DNA of 41,845 bases. Origin: DATLXH01 sp035576005 (lineage in GTDB: Bacteria; Acidobacteriota; Thermoanaerobaculia; Gp7-AA8). The stretch covers positions 1 to 41,845 of the forward strand of contig DATLXH010000162.1 in assembly GCA_035576005.1 (NCBI GenBank). Reading direction: 5' to 3'. Positions 17,169 to 25,174 of the stretch are shown here, one piece after another; within the stretch, counting starts at the first letter, position 1, and each line of letters starts with the position of its first letter. The notes beneath the pieces were generated by a model. The model was not told the DNA's origin and searched no databases. It saw nothing but the letters and a program-made list of their open reading frames with translations. A program made the position numbers and the translations under genes.

Positions 17169-17644
17169 GCCAGAAGCGAGACAAGCCGGGAAAGGCGATC
17201 GAAGCAGGAATCTCCGCAGTGCAGGAGGAGGAGTATCTCCTCGGGCTCACTCTGCTCACCGAAGCCTACTCCGACGGGAGCGGACAGCTCGTGGTCGAAG
17301 GTAAGTCGGCCGTCGGGCTTTCGTATTACGGGCTTTGTGTTGCGCTCGTTCAGCGAAAATTCAAGCCTGCGATCGAGCTGTGCAAGATGTCGCTCGACTC
17401 TCAGTTTTACCATCCCGATCACTATGTGAATCTCTCCCGCGTTTACGAGATCGCAGGGAATCGAAAAAAGTCGCTCGACGTGGTGCTGGAGGGACTGAAG
17501 GTTCTTCCTGATGAAGCGATGCTGATCGAAAGACGGAATCAACTCGGGAAGCGTTCCAGACCGGCGGTCCCGTTCCTCTCTCGCACCAACCCGATTAACC
17601 GCGCTCTGGGCCGAGCCCGGCACGCGAAGAAACCGCAGAAGTAG
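17165..17644 (+). CDS. small TPR-like protein, start codon uncertain (CTG 17165 or GTG 17219)
   Basis: A protein of 141 residues from GTG 17219, or 159 from CTG 17165. Helix pairs LSYYGLCVALVQRKFKPAIE, PDHYVNLSRVYEIAGNRKKS and LDVVLEGLKVLPD fit two tetratricopeptide-type repeats used in protein contacts. The frame is open upstream and the extra residues (SQKRDKPGKAIEAGISAVQE) look like real coding sequence continuing a helix. CTG 17165 overlaps the upstream stop (CTGA) and has AGGGAG five bases before it. GTG 17219 has only AGGA at nine bases. No ATG or TTG exists in the frame. The basic C-terminus (GRARHAKKPQK) is unrelated to TPR. Confidence 0.65.
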   Translation: MSQKRDKPGKAIEAGISAVQEEEYLLGLTLLTEAYSDGSGQLVVEGKSAVGLSYYGLCVALVQRKFKPAIELCKMSLDSQFYHPDHYVNLSRVYEIAGNRKKSLDVVLEGLKVLPDEAMLIERRNQLGKRSRPAVPFLSRTNPINRALGRARHAKKPQK

Positions 17645-17647
17645 TTT

Positions 17648-17908
17648 GCCCGCGGTTGCTCGCAGAATTTCGCCGTTGCGGCGTTTCTGGGGTCGCACGA
17701 TGGTTTCCAGGAGGGAGAGTGGTCGTCCAAGGAAACGTCGAAACGACAGTGTCGCGTGAGAGACAGGAGTGTCTGTCCTACACGCGCATGTAGGACAGAC
17801 ACTCTTGTCTGTCACGCGACGCTCCTGCTTACGACAAAAGGACCGAACGCTCGAATCAGGCAGCAATCCGCCGCCTCGCGAATGGGGGTCCGTGAGAAAT
17901 GCGGGCTA
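17648..17908. mobile_element. family A MITE-like element with a 32-bp-stem hairpin
   Basis: The right end GTCCGTGAGAAATGCGGGCT is a clear family A terminus and GCCCGCGGTTGCTCGCAGA at the left is a decayed partner. The region before the right end (GGCAGCAATCCGCCGCCTCG) parallels 41799-41823. At its centre 17751-17820 forms a hairpin with arms of 32 bases (30 pairing) and a six-base loop. The final CTA of the element is the reverse of the TAG stop of the glycosyltransferase gene. Nothing in it codes for protein. Confidence 0.65.
17751..17820. repeat. long inverted repeat, 32-base arms
   Basis: GTCGCGTGAGAGACAGGAGT and the following 12 bases pair with 17789-17820 at 30 of 32 positions around the loop CGCGCA. 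RNA from either strand would fold into a very stable stem. It could act as a transcription end between the TPR-like gene and the convergent glycosyltransferase, though no U-run follows. Confidence 0.8.
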
Positions 17909-18580
17909 TCGGCGATACATCCGCTCGAGCTCCGCGGGGTCGGCGCCGAGGCGGTAGGCGAGAATGATCCTCCAGTTGGTGGCTGCCGTCGCCAGAACCC
18001 CCTTGTCGAGGAAACGACGTCCCGACGTCACAACCTTCTGGGGCAGCACGGCAGTCCGGCCGGCGCGCTTCATCCTGATCGCCAGATCGTAGTCCTCCAT
18101 CATGGCGATCTCGCGAAAGCCACCTGACGAAAGAAAAGTTTCCCGCTCGATGAATTGTGCCTGGTCGCCCCAGGGACAGCGGGTCAGCCGGGTGCGCAGA
18201 TTGATCATGGTTTCTGCCAGGCGGAGGCGCGCACTCGTTTCCTCAAATGAGATCTGAAATCCCCCGAAAACGTGGCCGTCCGCGAGGCTGTCTGCGGCGA
18301 GTCTCGCGGCGCCGGGCGGCAGCTTCGAATCACCGTGGAGAAAAATGAGGATCTCGCTCGAGGACCGGGAAGCTGCGGCATTCAGTTGCCTCGAGCGCAT
18401 CGGTCCCGCCGTCATCACACTCGCGCCCGCAGCTGAGGCTACCTCGGCGGTGCGGTCTGCGCTGCCGCCATCGCTGACGATCACTTCACTCGCGCCCACA
18501 ATGAGAGCCGACGAGACCGCCGCGGCGATCCGTGTCTCTTCGTTGAGCGTCGGGATGATGACGGCGACGCGTCGATTCAT
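17906..18580 (-). CDS. family 2 glycosyltransferase (TIGR04283 type)
   Basis: A 224-residue GT-A glycosyltransferase. VAVIIPTLNEETRI (5-18) begins the nucleotide-sugar fold, SDGGSADRT (36-44) carries the first acidic motif, and FLHGDSKLP (80-88) the DxD-like metal site. MRSRQLNAAA (61-70) matches the GRxxQMNxGA block that marks the TIGR04283 subfamily, and WGDQAQFI with MMEDYDLAIRMKRAG completes the acceptor side. Members transfer sugars in poorly known pathways. The last codons (MYRR and TAG) run into a family A repeat, which supplies the stop. Diverges from mobA. Confidence 0.85.
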   Translation of the reverse strand: MNRRVAVIIPTLNEETRIAAAVSSALIVGASEVIVSDGGSADRTAEVASAAGASVMTAGPMRSRQLNAAASRSSSEILIFLHGDSKLPPGAARLAADSLADGHVFGGFQISFEETSARLRLAETMINLRTRLTRCPWGDQAQFIERETFLSSGGFREIAMMEDYDLAIRMKRAGRTAVLPQKVVTSGRRFLDKGVLATAATNWRIILAYRLGADPAELERMYRR

Positions 18581-18599
18581 TCGATGCGGATGGTAACGC

Positions 18600-18682
18600 A
18601 GGTTCGACGGACGCGGTCCTTTGCCGTAAAACGATACTGTCTACCTCGCTCGCGGCGAAGCCTTGTGAGAAATGCGGGCTAC
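18600..18682. repeat. family A right terminus and decayed body
   Basis: CTTGTGAGAAATGCGGGCT at 18662-18680 is a good right terminus. The preceding bases (CGGTCCTTTGCCGTAAAACG, ATACTGTCT, TCGCGGCGAAG) resemble shortened pieces of the 41667 copy in the same order. It fills the divergent spacer between the glycosyltransferase and mobA genes, so it may carry or disturb their promoters. Confidence 0.5.
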
Positions 18683-18692
18683 ACTTCGTACG

Positions 18693-19328
18693 ATGGATCT
18701 CGTGCGAGTGCCGCTACCCTGCTTCATCCTCGTAGGCGGGCGGTCGCGGCGCATGGGAGAGCCGAAGCCCTCAATGATGATTCAGGGAGAAACGTTCCAA
18801 TCTCGCGCTGCGCGAATCGCGAGGGATGTTTTTACAAGCGTGACGATGGTCGACCGTTACGAGAAGACAGCTGGTTCCGGCGCTGACGATGTCCTGCTCG
18901 AGCAACCTCACGAAGGGGACGGTCCCATCTTTGGAATCGCGGCGGCGCTCAGGAATAGCCGAAGCGACAAGATATGGATCCTCGCGGTCGACTATCCTGC
19001 GATCACGTTCGACCTTCTCTCGTACCTCGGCGGAACTTTCGCTCGTAGCGGATGTCGACTGCTCGTGCCCGAATGGAGCGGTAAGATGCAAATGCTTTGC
19101 GCCGGCTACTCACGCGAACTTCTGCCTGACCTCGAGAAGCGGATAGCCGACGGACACTACCGGTTGCGGAATCTGATCGATCCCGCTACGACGGTCGTCA
19201 TGGGTGAGAAGGATCTTCGTCGGCGCTTTTCCGGCGAGCCCCTTCTGAATGTCAACACGCGGGATGACTATGAGGAGCTGACCCGCCAGGGGAGGATCGA
19301 TGCCGTCGGACAAACCGGACCAGAGTGA
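18693..19328 (+). CDS. mobA: molybdenum cofactor guanylyltransferase
   Basis: A 211-residue GTP:molybdopterin guanylyltransferase, converting Mo-molybdopterin to the guanine dinucleotide form. The signature LVGGRSRRMGEPKPSMMI follows the short N-terminus (about residues 14-31) and is the GTP-binding loop. EQPHEGDGPIFGIAAAL (about 71-87) and VDYPAITFDLL (about 99-109) are the conserved GPLAG and DxP blocks in local form. The last block is LLNVNTRDDYEEL. The start is placed at ATG 18693; ATG 18672 lies inside a family A repeat terminus and would add seven unrelated residues. It overlaps moaC by 29 bases, so the two genes are an operon. Confidence 0.88.
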   Translation: MDLVRVPLPCFILVGGRSRRMGEPKPSMMIQGETFQSRAARIARDVFTSVTMVDRYEKTAGSGADDVLLEQPHEGDGPIFGIAAALRNSRSDKIWILAVDYPAITFDLLSYLGGTFARSGCRLLVPEWSGKMQMLCAGYSRELLPDLEKRIADGHYRLRNLIDPATTVVMGEKDLRRRFSGEPLLNVNTRDDYEELTRQGRIDAVGQTGPE

Positions 19329-19806
19329 TGTGAATTTTTCCCATCTCGATGGGAAGGGGAATCTCTCGATGGTCGACGTAGGCACCAAGGATGTCACCCG
19401 GCGCGAGGCCTCGGCGCGTGCGACGGTGCGGATGACCGCGGCTACAATCGATCTGCTAGTGGCGATGGCTCTTCCCAAGGGAGACGTTCTCACAACAGCG
19501 AGAGTCGCCGGGATCCTCGCGGCGAAACAGACCTCATCACTGATTCCGTTGACGCATCCTCTGGCAATCTCCTTTGTCGACATACGATTTGAAGTCGACG
19601 CTCCGACCAGCTCAATCGCAGTGACTGCCACCGTCCGATGTGAGGGTAAGACGGGAGTCGAGATCGAGGCGATGACCGCTTGCTCGATTGCCTGCCTGAC
19701 CATCTACGACATGTGTAAGAGTGTCGAACGTGGCATCGTCATCGACGGGCTGCGCCTGGTGAGTAAGTCTGGCGGAAAGACGGGAGACTGGGTCGCCGGG
19801 GAGTGA
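19300..19806 (+). CDS. moaC: cyclic pyranopterin monophosphate synthase
   Basis: A 168-residue enzyme of the first stage of molybdenum cofactor synthesis. It closes the cyclic phosphate of the pyranopterin made by MoaA. The conserved acid-base pair is Asp137 and Lys140 in TIYDMCKSVERG. PLTHPLAISFVDIRF (83-97) holds the conserved His-Pro, VDVGTKDVTRREASAR (25-40) the N-terminal signature, and GVEIEAMTACSIA the central block. AGGGGAGG four bases before the ATG supports this start. No moaA is in the window. The coupling to mobA suggests regulation as a unit with the final nucleotide-attachment step. Confidence 0.95.
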   Translation: MPSDKPDQSDVNFSHLDGKGNLSMVDVGTKDVTRREASARATVRMTAATIDLLVAMALPKGDVLTTARVAGILAAKQTSSLIPLTHPLAISFVDIRFEVDAPTSSIAVTATVRCEGKTGVEIEAMTACSIACLTIYDMCKSVERGIVIDGLRLVSKSGGKTGDWVAGE

Positions 19807-19809
19807 TTC

Positions 19810-19890
19810 CGGGACTGTTGTGGGGAATGTCCCGAAGGTCGTCCGAGCCGCCGTGAGTATGTGGCCGGACATTGGAATGTCTGGCCACAT
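19810..19890. terminator. paired hairpins between convergent moaC and lipoprotein genes
   Basis: 19859-19890 is a near-perfect palindrome, ATGTGGCCGGACATT with AATGTCTGGCCACAT around two bases, with one G-U pair in RNA. A weaker stem, CGGGAC with GTCCCG (19810-19834), precedes it. The site sits between the stop codons of two converging genes, where a bidirectional terminator is expected. No U-run is present on either side. Confidence 0.6.
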
Positions 19891-19907
19891 TGAGTTGACG
19901 ATCCGCT

Positions 19908-20966
19908 TTACTGAGGCGTCGTTACGATCCAGGGCGGGGCGGTCGAGGTCGCTGGCTTTGGCTTTGCCGCCGCTTCCTCGCGCTTGTCTGCAGCAACGAG
20001 TTGCTTGCGGATTCCACCGAGAATCTTCTGATCGGTGGCGATTGCGAGATCCAGAATCTTCTGCCGCTGATTGAATCCATTGAAAACGATGACGAAGCGA
20101 TCGAGGCGGAAGGCCACGGCGCGTCCTGCGTACGCATCTTCTCCGGTGAAATTGTCTTCGCCGAGGTTATCCACGGGGTCAAGCTGTTTCCCGTTGGCGG
20201 TGTAAAACTTTTTGTACTGCTGCAGCAGCGCATCGGCAGCTTCTTTGTTCGCGACGGGACGAATCAGGCCTTCCACCGCTTCCCCTTCCACATTGAACGA
20301 AGCCGTAAAGGAGTTTGCGAAATACGACTGACCAAGTGCGCCGGTGGCTGTAAAAGTTTCGCTGTTCGGAACTCGGTCTTTCTCGGGAAAGAAGTTGAGA
20401 ATAGCGGGCTTGGAAGTGGCCTGAGGCATCCGGTCCGCCACGACGACCGCGAGATCCTTGAGCGAGTTGACTGCCTGCTCAGATCCGCCGCCCATTACAC
20501 GGACGTAAAAGGGGCCGCGCCAGATGTGAATTGAGTGTTTTCCGGCAAATGCCTCGTTCGCGATTGGCAGAAACGAGGTCACTCCCATCCGGCGGGTGGA
20601 GTAAGCACCGAAAGCCTTGATGAAGTCCGGAAACCGGAAAATCTGAACCGTGGCGAAGCCTGGAGCACCAGTGCGCTGGTATGTGCCCGCCGTGAGGTCC
20701 ACCACTCCGTATCGTTGAAAATGCCTGGCGTCCTGTTCAAGATATCTCGGTAGCTGCTCACCGGGAAGCACGAGCGGATCGGTTTCGAGCCGCCATCCAG
20801 CGACTTCCTCCTGGCGAGGAAGGAATTGCAGGCTGGGGGAGTCGATCGTCGGGAACTGTTCCCCTTTGAACGATGTCGGTTGCGTGACGGTCGGTGCGGT
20901 CTGAGGCTGATTGCTGCATGCGACAGTGGTCGACAGGAACACAAACAGCGCCATCACGCTCCTCAT
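19908..20966 (-). CDS. predicted lipoprotein, DUF6599-like
   Basis: A 352-residue predicted lipoprotein from ATG 20966. The signal peptide MRSVMALFVFLSTTVAC ends in a lipobox (TTVAC) with lipidated Cys17. The mature part starts with a Pro/Thr/Gln linker, followed by two similar mixed alpha/beta halves. Motifs such as YGVVDLTAGTYQ, VQIFRFPDFIKAFGAYSTRR and a central FFPEKDRVPNSETF recall the DUF6599 family of envelope proteins. The function is unknown. The C-terminus is Lys/Ala/Pro-rich. The start codon shares its A with the pepA stop (TGATG), so the genes are coupled; the frame also extends 42 codons upstream inside pepA, but that part has no signal peptide. Confidence 0.65.
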   Translation of the reverse strand: MRSVMALFVFLSTTVACSNQPQTAPTVTQPTSFKGEQFPTIDSPSLQFLPRQEEVAGWRLETDPLVLPGEQLPRYLEQDARHFQRYGVVDLTAGTYQRTGAPGFATVQIFRFPDFIKAFGAYSTRRMGVTSFLPIANEAFAGKHSIHIWRGPFYVRVMGGGSEQAVNSLKDLAVVVADRMPQATSKPAILNFFPEKDRVPNSETFTATGALGQSYFANSFTASFNVEGEAVEGLIRPVANKEAADALLQQYKKFYTANGKQLDPVDNLGEDNFTGEDAYAGRAVAFRLDRFVIVFNGFNQRQKILDLAIATDQKILGGIRKQLVAADKREEAAAKPKPATSTAPPWIVTTPQ

Positions 20967-22459
20967 CACAATGCTTCCAGGAAGGCGACCGCCATTCGTA
21001 CGCCGACTCCCGTCGCTCCGCGCGGCTCGCGAGATGTCTCGCTCTCCATTGCTGCTGTCCCCGCAATATCGAGATGCGCCCATGATGGACAATTGACGAA
21101 CTCCTTCAGAAATACGGCTGCACTACTCGCAGCGCCCCAGCGGCCGCCCGAGTTTTTGATGTCGGCCCACTCGCTGCGAATCAGGTCTTTGTAGGCATCC
21201 CACTCCGGAAGTCTCCAGAGACGCTCGCCGACCTTCTCTCCCGCATCAATCAACTTCTGAGCCAGCTCGTCATCGTTGGAAAAGAGGCCCGTCGCCTCAC
21301 TGCCCAGGGCCACGACGCAGCCGCCTGTAAGAGTTGCAAAATCGATCATGTGATCGGGCTTGAACGACTCCGCATAGTGAAGTGCATCGGCCAGAATCAT
21401 GCGACCCTCGGCATCGGTATTGACGACCTCCACACTCTTGCCCGACATCATCCGGATGATGTCTCCCGGTTTGTAGGCACTCCCGCCAGAAAGATTTTCC
21501 GTGGATGGGATGATCCCGATCAGGCGATGCCTGATTCCCAGTCGCGCGGCCGCCTCGATGATCCCGATCACCGCGGCAGCGCCGCACATATCAAACTTCA
21601 TCTCTTCCATCTTTTCCGAAGGCTTGATCGAGATGCCGCCGGAGTCAAACGTGATCCCCTTACCGACCAGACATATCGTTTTCCTGGCTCGTTTCGGCTT
21701 GTAATCGAGAACGATCAGCCGCGGCTCTTCGTCAGACCCGCGGCTCACCGCGAGCAGTCCACCCATTTGAAGCTTCTCGATCTGTTTTCTGTCGAGCACG
21801 GTGCACGAGACGCCGCTGCTTTCCGCCACCTCGGCCGCTCTTTCGGCGAGGTGCGAGGGCGTCACGACGTTCGCGGGCCCGTTCCCGAGATCCCGCACGT
21901 TCCTGACGCTCTTTGAGAGAATCGACGCCTCGGCTCGCAGCTCAGAGGCCTCACGCTTGCCGAGCTCGGATTCGAGGATCGTGCACGAGATCTGGTGTGG
22001 TTTGTCCTTCGGATCGCTTCCAGTCTTGTAGCTGTCATAGCGATAGTCGGAATGGCTCGTAAGGTCGATGAGAAGGCGGAGAGTCTGCTGCTGGCTCAGG
22101 TGTGGAAGCTCGTAGGGGAAGACCAGGGCAATCGAGCGATCGCGCGACTTGCGGGCGCTCTTGGCCATGGCGTAGAGCGCAACCTTGAGCGAACGGGCGG
22201 AGATATCCTTTCGTTTGCCGAGACCTGAGAGCGTTACCTTCCTCGCCTTGTCGACGAAGGATGTGACCGACTCGTCTGACTTTCCGGTAAAGGCCGCCTG
22301 CTCCCGCAACAGAACAAAGTTGCGGGCCAGCTCTGAGGGCAGCCGCCGGTTGTAGTCGTTGTCATCTTCCGCAACGAAAAAGAAGACATGATCGAGGCGC
22401 GCGACCTCTGGAGTTGCACTGACGTTGACGTCCAAGAATCCCCCACGGAGCCGGACCAC
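20966..22459 (-). CDS. pepA: leucyl aminopeptidase (M17 family)
   Basis: A 497-residue two-domain metallo-aminopeptidase that trims N-terminal residues from peptides. The N-terminal domain (about 10-155) is variable. The catalytic domain has VGKGITFDSGG (265-275, with Lys267 and Asp272), Asp290 in KFDMCGAA, and NTDAEGR (347-353), holding the Asp/Glu metal ligands and Arg353. Active enzymes form cytoplasmic hexamers. It starts with GTG at 22459, but TTG 22435 (LDVNVSATP) has GGGGGA just before it and may be the true start. The lipoprotein gene follows with a one-base overlap. Divergent from the NtrC-type regulator. Confidence 0.94.
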   Translation of the reverse strand: MVRLRGGFLDVNVSATPEVARLDHVFFFVAEDDNDYNRRLPSELARNFVLLREQAAFTGKSDESVTSFVDKARKVTLSGLGKRKDISARSLKVALYAMAKSARKSRDRSIALVFPYELPHLSQQQTLRLLIDLTSHSDYRYDSYKTGSDPKDKPHQISCTILESELGKREASELRAEASILSKSVRNVRDLGNGPANVVTPSHLAERAAEVAESSGVSCTVLDRKQIEKLQMGGLLAVSRGSDEEPRLIVLDYKPKRARKTICLVGKGITFDSGGISIKPSEKMEEMKFDMCGAAAVIGIIEAAARLGIRHRLIGIIPSTENLSGGSAYKPGDIIRMMSGKSVEVVNTDAEGRMILADALHYAESFKPDHMIDFATLTGGCVVALGSEATGLFSNDDELAQKLIDAGEKVGERLWRLPEWDAYKDLIRSEWADIKNSGGRWGAASSAAVFLKEFVNCPSWAHLDIAGTAAMESETSREPRGATGVGVRMAVAFLEAL

Positions 22460-22561
22460 AGGTCAGGCCGGAGGCGGATTGTAGCGTTTAACGTGACTGG
22501 GGGATCTCGCTTTGACGGTCAGAATCAACGTCATCGAGACCTTGAGCGGATCGTGCTCAGC

Positions 22562-22578
22562 TTGGCCAACTCTGTGCA
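22562..22578 (+). promoter_or_regulatory. sigma-54-like promoter before the NtrC-type regulator
   Basis: TTGGCCAACTCTGTGCA has GG and GC at exactly the -24/-12 spacing (ten bases between) and matches 9 of 13 fixed positions of YTGGCACGNNNNTTGCW. Transcription would begin near 22589, three bases before the ATG at 22592, giving an almost leaderless message. Part of the match may be chance. Confidence 0.3.
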
Positions 22579-22591
22579 ACATGGCGGATGA

Positions 22592-24004
22592 ATGCCGCAC
22601 CGTGTGCTAGTAGTCGATGACGAGACGGCGATCCGTGAAGCCATCCGGATGACGCTCGAGTACGAAGGTCACCGAGTTGACGAGGCTCGCTCCGGGCAGG
22701 ATGGTCTCGACAAGGCAACGAAAGTTCCTTACGACGTCATCCTTCTCGACATCAAGATGCCGGTCCTCGATGGTCTCGAGGTTCTCGATAACCTCAAGGC
22801 CATGAAGATCGCCACTCCGGTGATCATGGTCTCAGGTCACGGCGACATCCAGACCGCCGTGGAGTCCACCAAGCGAGGCGCGTTCGATTTTCTCGAAAAG
22901 CCGTTGAATCGCGACCGGCTGCTGCTGGCGGTGAGGAATGCGATCCGGCAGCGAAGTCTCGAGGAAGAAAACAAGGATTATCGGGACAGGGCCGCCAGGC
23001 AATTTGAGATCGTAGGTCAGTCGTCAGTCATCAAAGAGCTGATGGTCCAGATCGAACGAGCGGCTCCGACAAAAGCGACTGTGCTCATTCAGGGCGAGTC
23101 GGGCACAGGCAAAGAGCTGGTGGCACGAGAGATTCATCGGCGGTCGTCACGAGTGTCGATGCCTTTCATCCAGGTCAACTGCGCAGCGATCCCGGAAGAA
23201 TTGATCGAGTCGGAGCTCTTCGGTCACGAGAAGGGTTCTTTCACGGGTGCGATCCGCAAACAGACCGGGAAGTTCGTCGCGGCTGACGGCGGGACCATAT
23301 TTCTGGATGAGATCGGAGACATGTCTCTGCGGACTCAGGCGAAAGTTCTCCGAGTCCTGCAGGAAGGAGAGGTTGAACCGGTTGGCTCAGCTGCTGTCGT
23401 CAACGTCGATGTTCGAGTGATCGCAGCGACGAACAAGGATCTGACCGAAGAGATCCGGAACAACCGTTTTCGGGAAGATCTCTTCTATCGATTGAGCGTG
23501 ATCCCTATGCGCACACCGCCGTTGAGGGAGCGACAGGACGATATCCCGATCCTTGGTGATCACTTCGCGACGATGTTCTCGCAGGAGCATAATCACAAGC
23601 TGAAAAAGTTCTCGCCGGCGGCTCGGAAAGCCTTGCAGGAGGCACAGTGGCGCGGCAACGTGCGCGAGCTTCGTAATCTGGTCGAGCGTCTCGTCATCAT
23701 GAGTGCTGCGGAAACGATCGACATCGGAGATCTGCCACCCGAATTCTTCCGCACCCCTGCTGACATCATCAGCTCATCGATGAAGCTCTCCACACTCCAG
23801 ACCTTCAAAGATCAAGCGGAGAAGTCGTTCATCCTCGCCAAGCTCCGCGAGTTCGGTTGGAACGTTTCAAAGACGGCCGAAGCGATCGATACGCCACGCT
23901 CGAACCTCTATAAGAAGATTGATCAGTACGGCATCCGCCGTGAGGGTGGCGCAGCGGGACCCGAGGGGCAGGATGAGAAAGCACCGGAGACTCCAGCCGA
24001 GTGA
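22592..24004 (+). CDS. sigma-54-dependent response regulator, NtrC/NtrX type
   Basis: A 470-residue three-domain activator. The receiver domain (1-120) has acidic Asp9/Asp10, phospho-acceptor Asp53 (LLDIKMP) and Lys103 (LEKPL). The AAA+ domain has Walker A GESGTGKE (168-175), GSFTGA (215-220, the sigma-54 contact loop with Ser in place of Ala), Walker B IFLDE (236-240) and the arginine-finger block FREDLFYRLSVIP. The C-terminal Fis-type helix-turn-helix ends in SKTAEAIDTPRSNLYKKIDQ, very like NtrX. It remodels sigma-54 RNA polymerase after phosphorylation. No histidine kinase is adjacent, so the signal is unknown. murI follows 34 bases after the stop. Confidence 0.92.
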   Translation: MPHRVLVVDDETAIREAIRMTLEYEGHRVDEARSGQDGLDKATKVPYDVILLDIKMPVLDGLEVLDNLKAMKIATPVIMVSGHGDIQTAVESTKRGAFDFLEKPLNRDRLLLAVRNAIRQRSLEEENKDYRDRAARQFEIVGQSSVIKELMVQIERAAPTKATVLIQGESGTGKELVAREIHRRSSRVSMPFIQVNCAAIPEELIESELFGHEKGSFTGAIRKQTGKFVAADGGTIFLDEIGDMSLRTQAKVLRVLQEGEVEPVGSAAVVNVDVRVIAATNKDLTEEIRNNRFREDLFYRLSVIPMRTPPLRERQDDIPILGDHFATMFSQEHNHKLKKFSPAARKALQEAQWRGNVRELRNLVERLVIMSAAETIDIGDLPPEFFRTPADIISSSMKLSTLQTFKDQAEKSFILAKLREFGWNVSKTAEAIDTPRSNLYKKIDQYGIRREGGAAGPEGQDEKAPETPAE

Positions 24005-24038
24005 GTCACGATTCAAGAGATGACCGTTCCGATTTCGA

Positions 24039-24854
24039 ATGAATTCCGCCGCGAGTCGTAACAGTCCCATAGGAGTTTTCGACAGCGGGGTAGGCGGTCT
24101 CACTGTCTTTCGGGAGATCGCCCGGATCCTTCCCGCAGAGCCGATCGTTTACCTCGGCGACTCCGCACGCGTTCCGTACGGGAACAAGTCGCCCCAGAAC
24201 GTTCTGCGCTACACGCTCGAGGCAGCAGAGCATCTGGTCGAGCGCGGTGTGAAGATGCTGGTGATTGCGTGCAACACGGCAACAGCCGCCGCATTGCCGG
24301 AGCTGATGACCAGGCTCCAGATCCCGGTACTCGGTGTGATTGAGCCCGGTGCCCGTGCAGCGGCGGCGATCACGCGTGGCAAGGTGGGCATCATCGCAAC
24401 CGAGGGGACGGTAAAGTCCAACGCTTATCGCGACGCAATCCTGGCGGTTGATCCCGGTTTGACGGTGTTCCAGTCGGCGTGCCCTCTCTTCGTTCCGCTT
24501 GCCGAAGAAGGTTGGGCTGATACGCATGTTGCCCGGGAGGTCGCGGAGATTTATCTCCGGCCGTTACTCGATGATGGCATCGACACCCTCGTGCTTGGCT
24601 GCACACATTACCCACTCTTGCGGCAAACCATCGAACAGATCACGGGCGCCGCCATATCGGTAGTCGATTCCGCGGAGACCACCGCTCTGCGAGTGGCGCA
24701 AGAGTTGTCGATTCGAAACCTCGGCGTGGACGTTCGCGGGGACGGAGCGCAGTATCGCTTTCTCGTAACGGATGCGGAGGAGCGGTTCAGGAAGATCGCT
24801 GGCGAATTTCTCGAGAGCTCCGTGGATCATCTCGAGCTCGTTCAACTCGGCTAA
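24039..24854 (+). CDS. murI: glutamate racemase
   Basis: A 271-residue cofactor-independent racemase that makes D-glutamate for peptidoglycan. IGVFDSGVGGLTV (11-23) is the N-terminal signature with the active-site Asp-Ser. Catalytic Cys78 lies in VIACNTATA and Cys188 in LGCTHYPLL, the two-base pair. GDSARVPYGNKS (40-51) is the substrate loop. Length is normal. The ATG lacks a clear Shine-Dalgarno. It may be co-transcribed with the regulator upstream. A family C repeat lies between its stop and the convergent lolC/E gene. Confidence 0.95.
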   Translation: MNSAASRNSPIGVFDSGVGGLTVFREIARILPAEPIVYLGDSARVPYGNKSPQNVLRYTLEAAEHLVERGVKMLVIACNTATAAALPELMTRLQIPVLGVIEPGARAAAAITRGKVGIIATEGTVKSNAYRDAILAVDPGLTVFQSACPLFVPLAEEGWADTHVAREVAEIYLRPLLDDGIDTLVLGCTHYPLLRQTIEQITGAAISVVDSAETTALRVAQELSIRNLGVDVRGDGAQYRFLVTDAEERFRKIAGEFLESSVDHLELVQLG

Positions 24855-24958
24855 GTCGCGAGCCCGTGAGCTCAGCCGCTTCCTGGAACACACACTGTAA
24901 CGCCGATTTTCTGAGGTTCAACCCTCGCACCTCCGCTCACGGGCTTCGTCCAATTGAC

Positions 24959-25170
24959 GCGTAAGCCGCGAAGCGGCGTGTCCCTCTCCCCGGCGGGGAG
25001 AGGGAAGCGAGCGGAGCGATGCAGGGAGAGGGGCGTGAAAGTCTCGGGCGCCCGTCGTAGAAGGCGAAGTCTTCGTATCTCTCGCGGCCCCTCTCCCGGT
25101 CGCTTACGCGACCACCCTCTCCCCGCCGGGAGAGGGATGGCTCCTTCGGAGCGCCGATCCAGGCAGGCGT
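24959..25170. repeat. family C nested palindrome (CTCTCCCC type)
   Basis: Outer arms CCCTCTCCCCGGCGGGGAGA (about 24980) and CCCTCTCCCCGCCGGGAGAG (about 25113) are each self-palindromic. Inner arms GGGAGAGGGGCG (25023) and CGGCCCCTCTCCC (25084) pair with each other. The region can fold into a cruciform or multi-branched RNA. It ends a few bases before the lolC/E stop codon, in a convergent spacer, and has no ORF worth calling. Confidence 0.75.
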
Positions 25171-25174
25171 AATG

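Noticed and set aside
24959..25170. CRISPR array suspicion at the family C repeat
   Set aside because: Arms are inverted and unequal, with no regular direct repeats or spacers.
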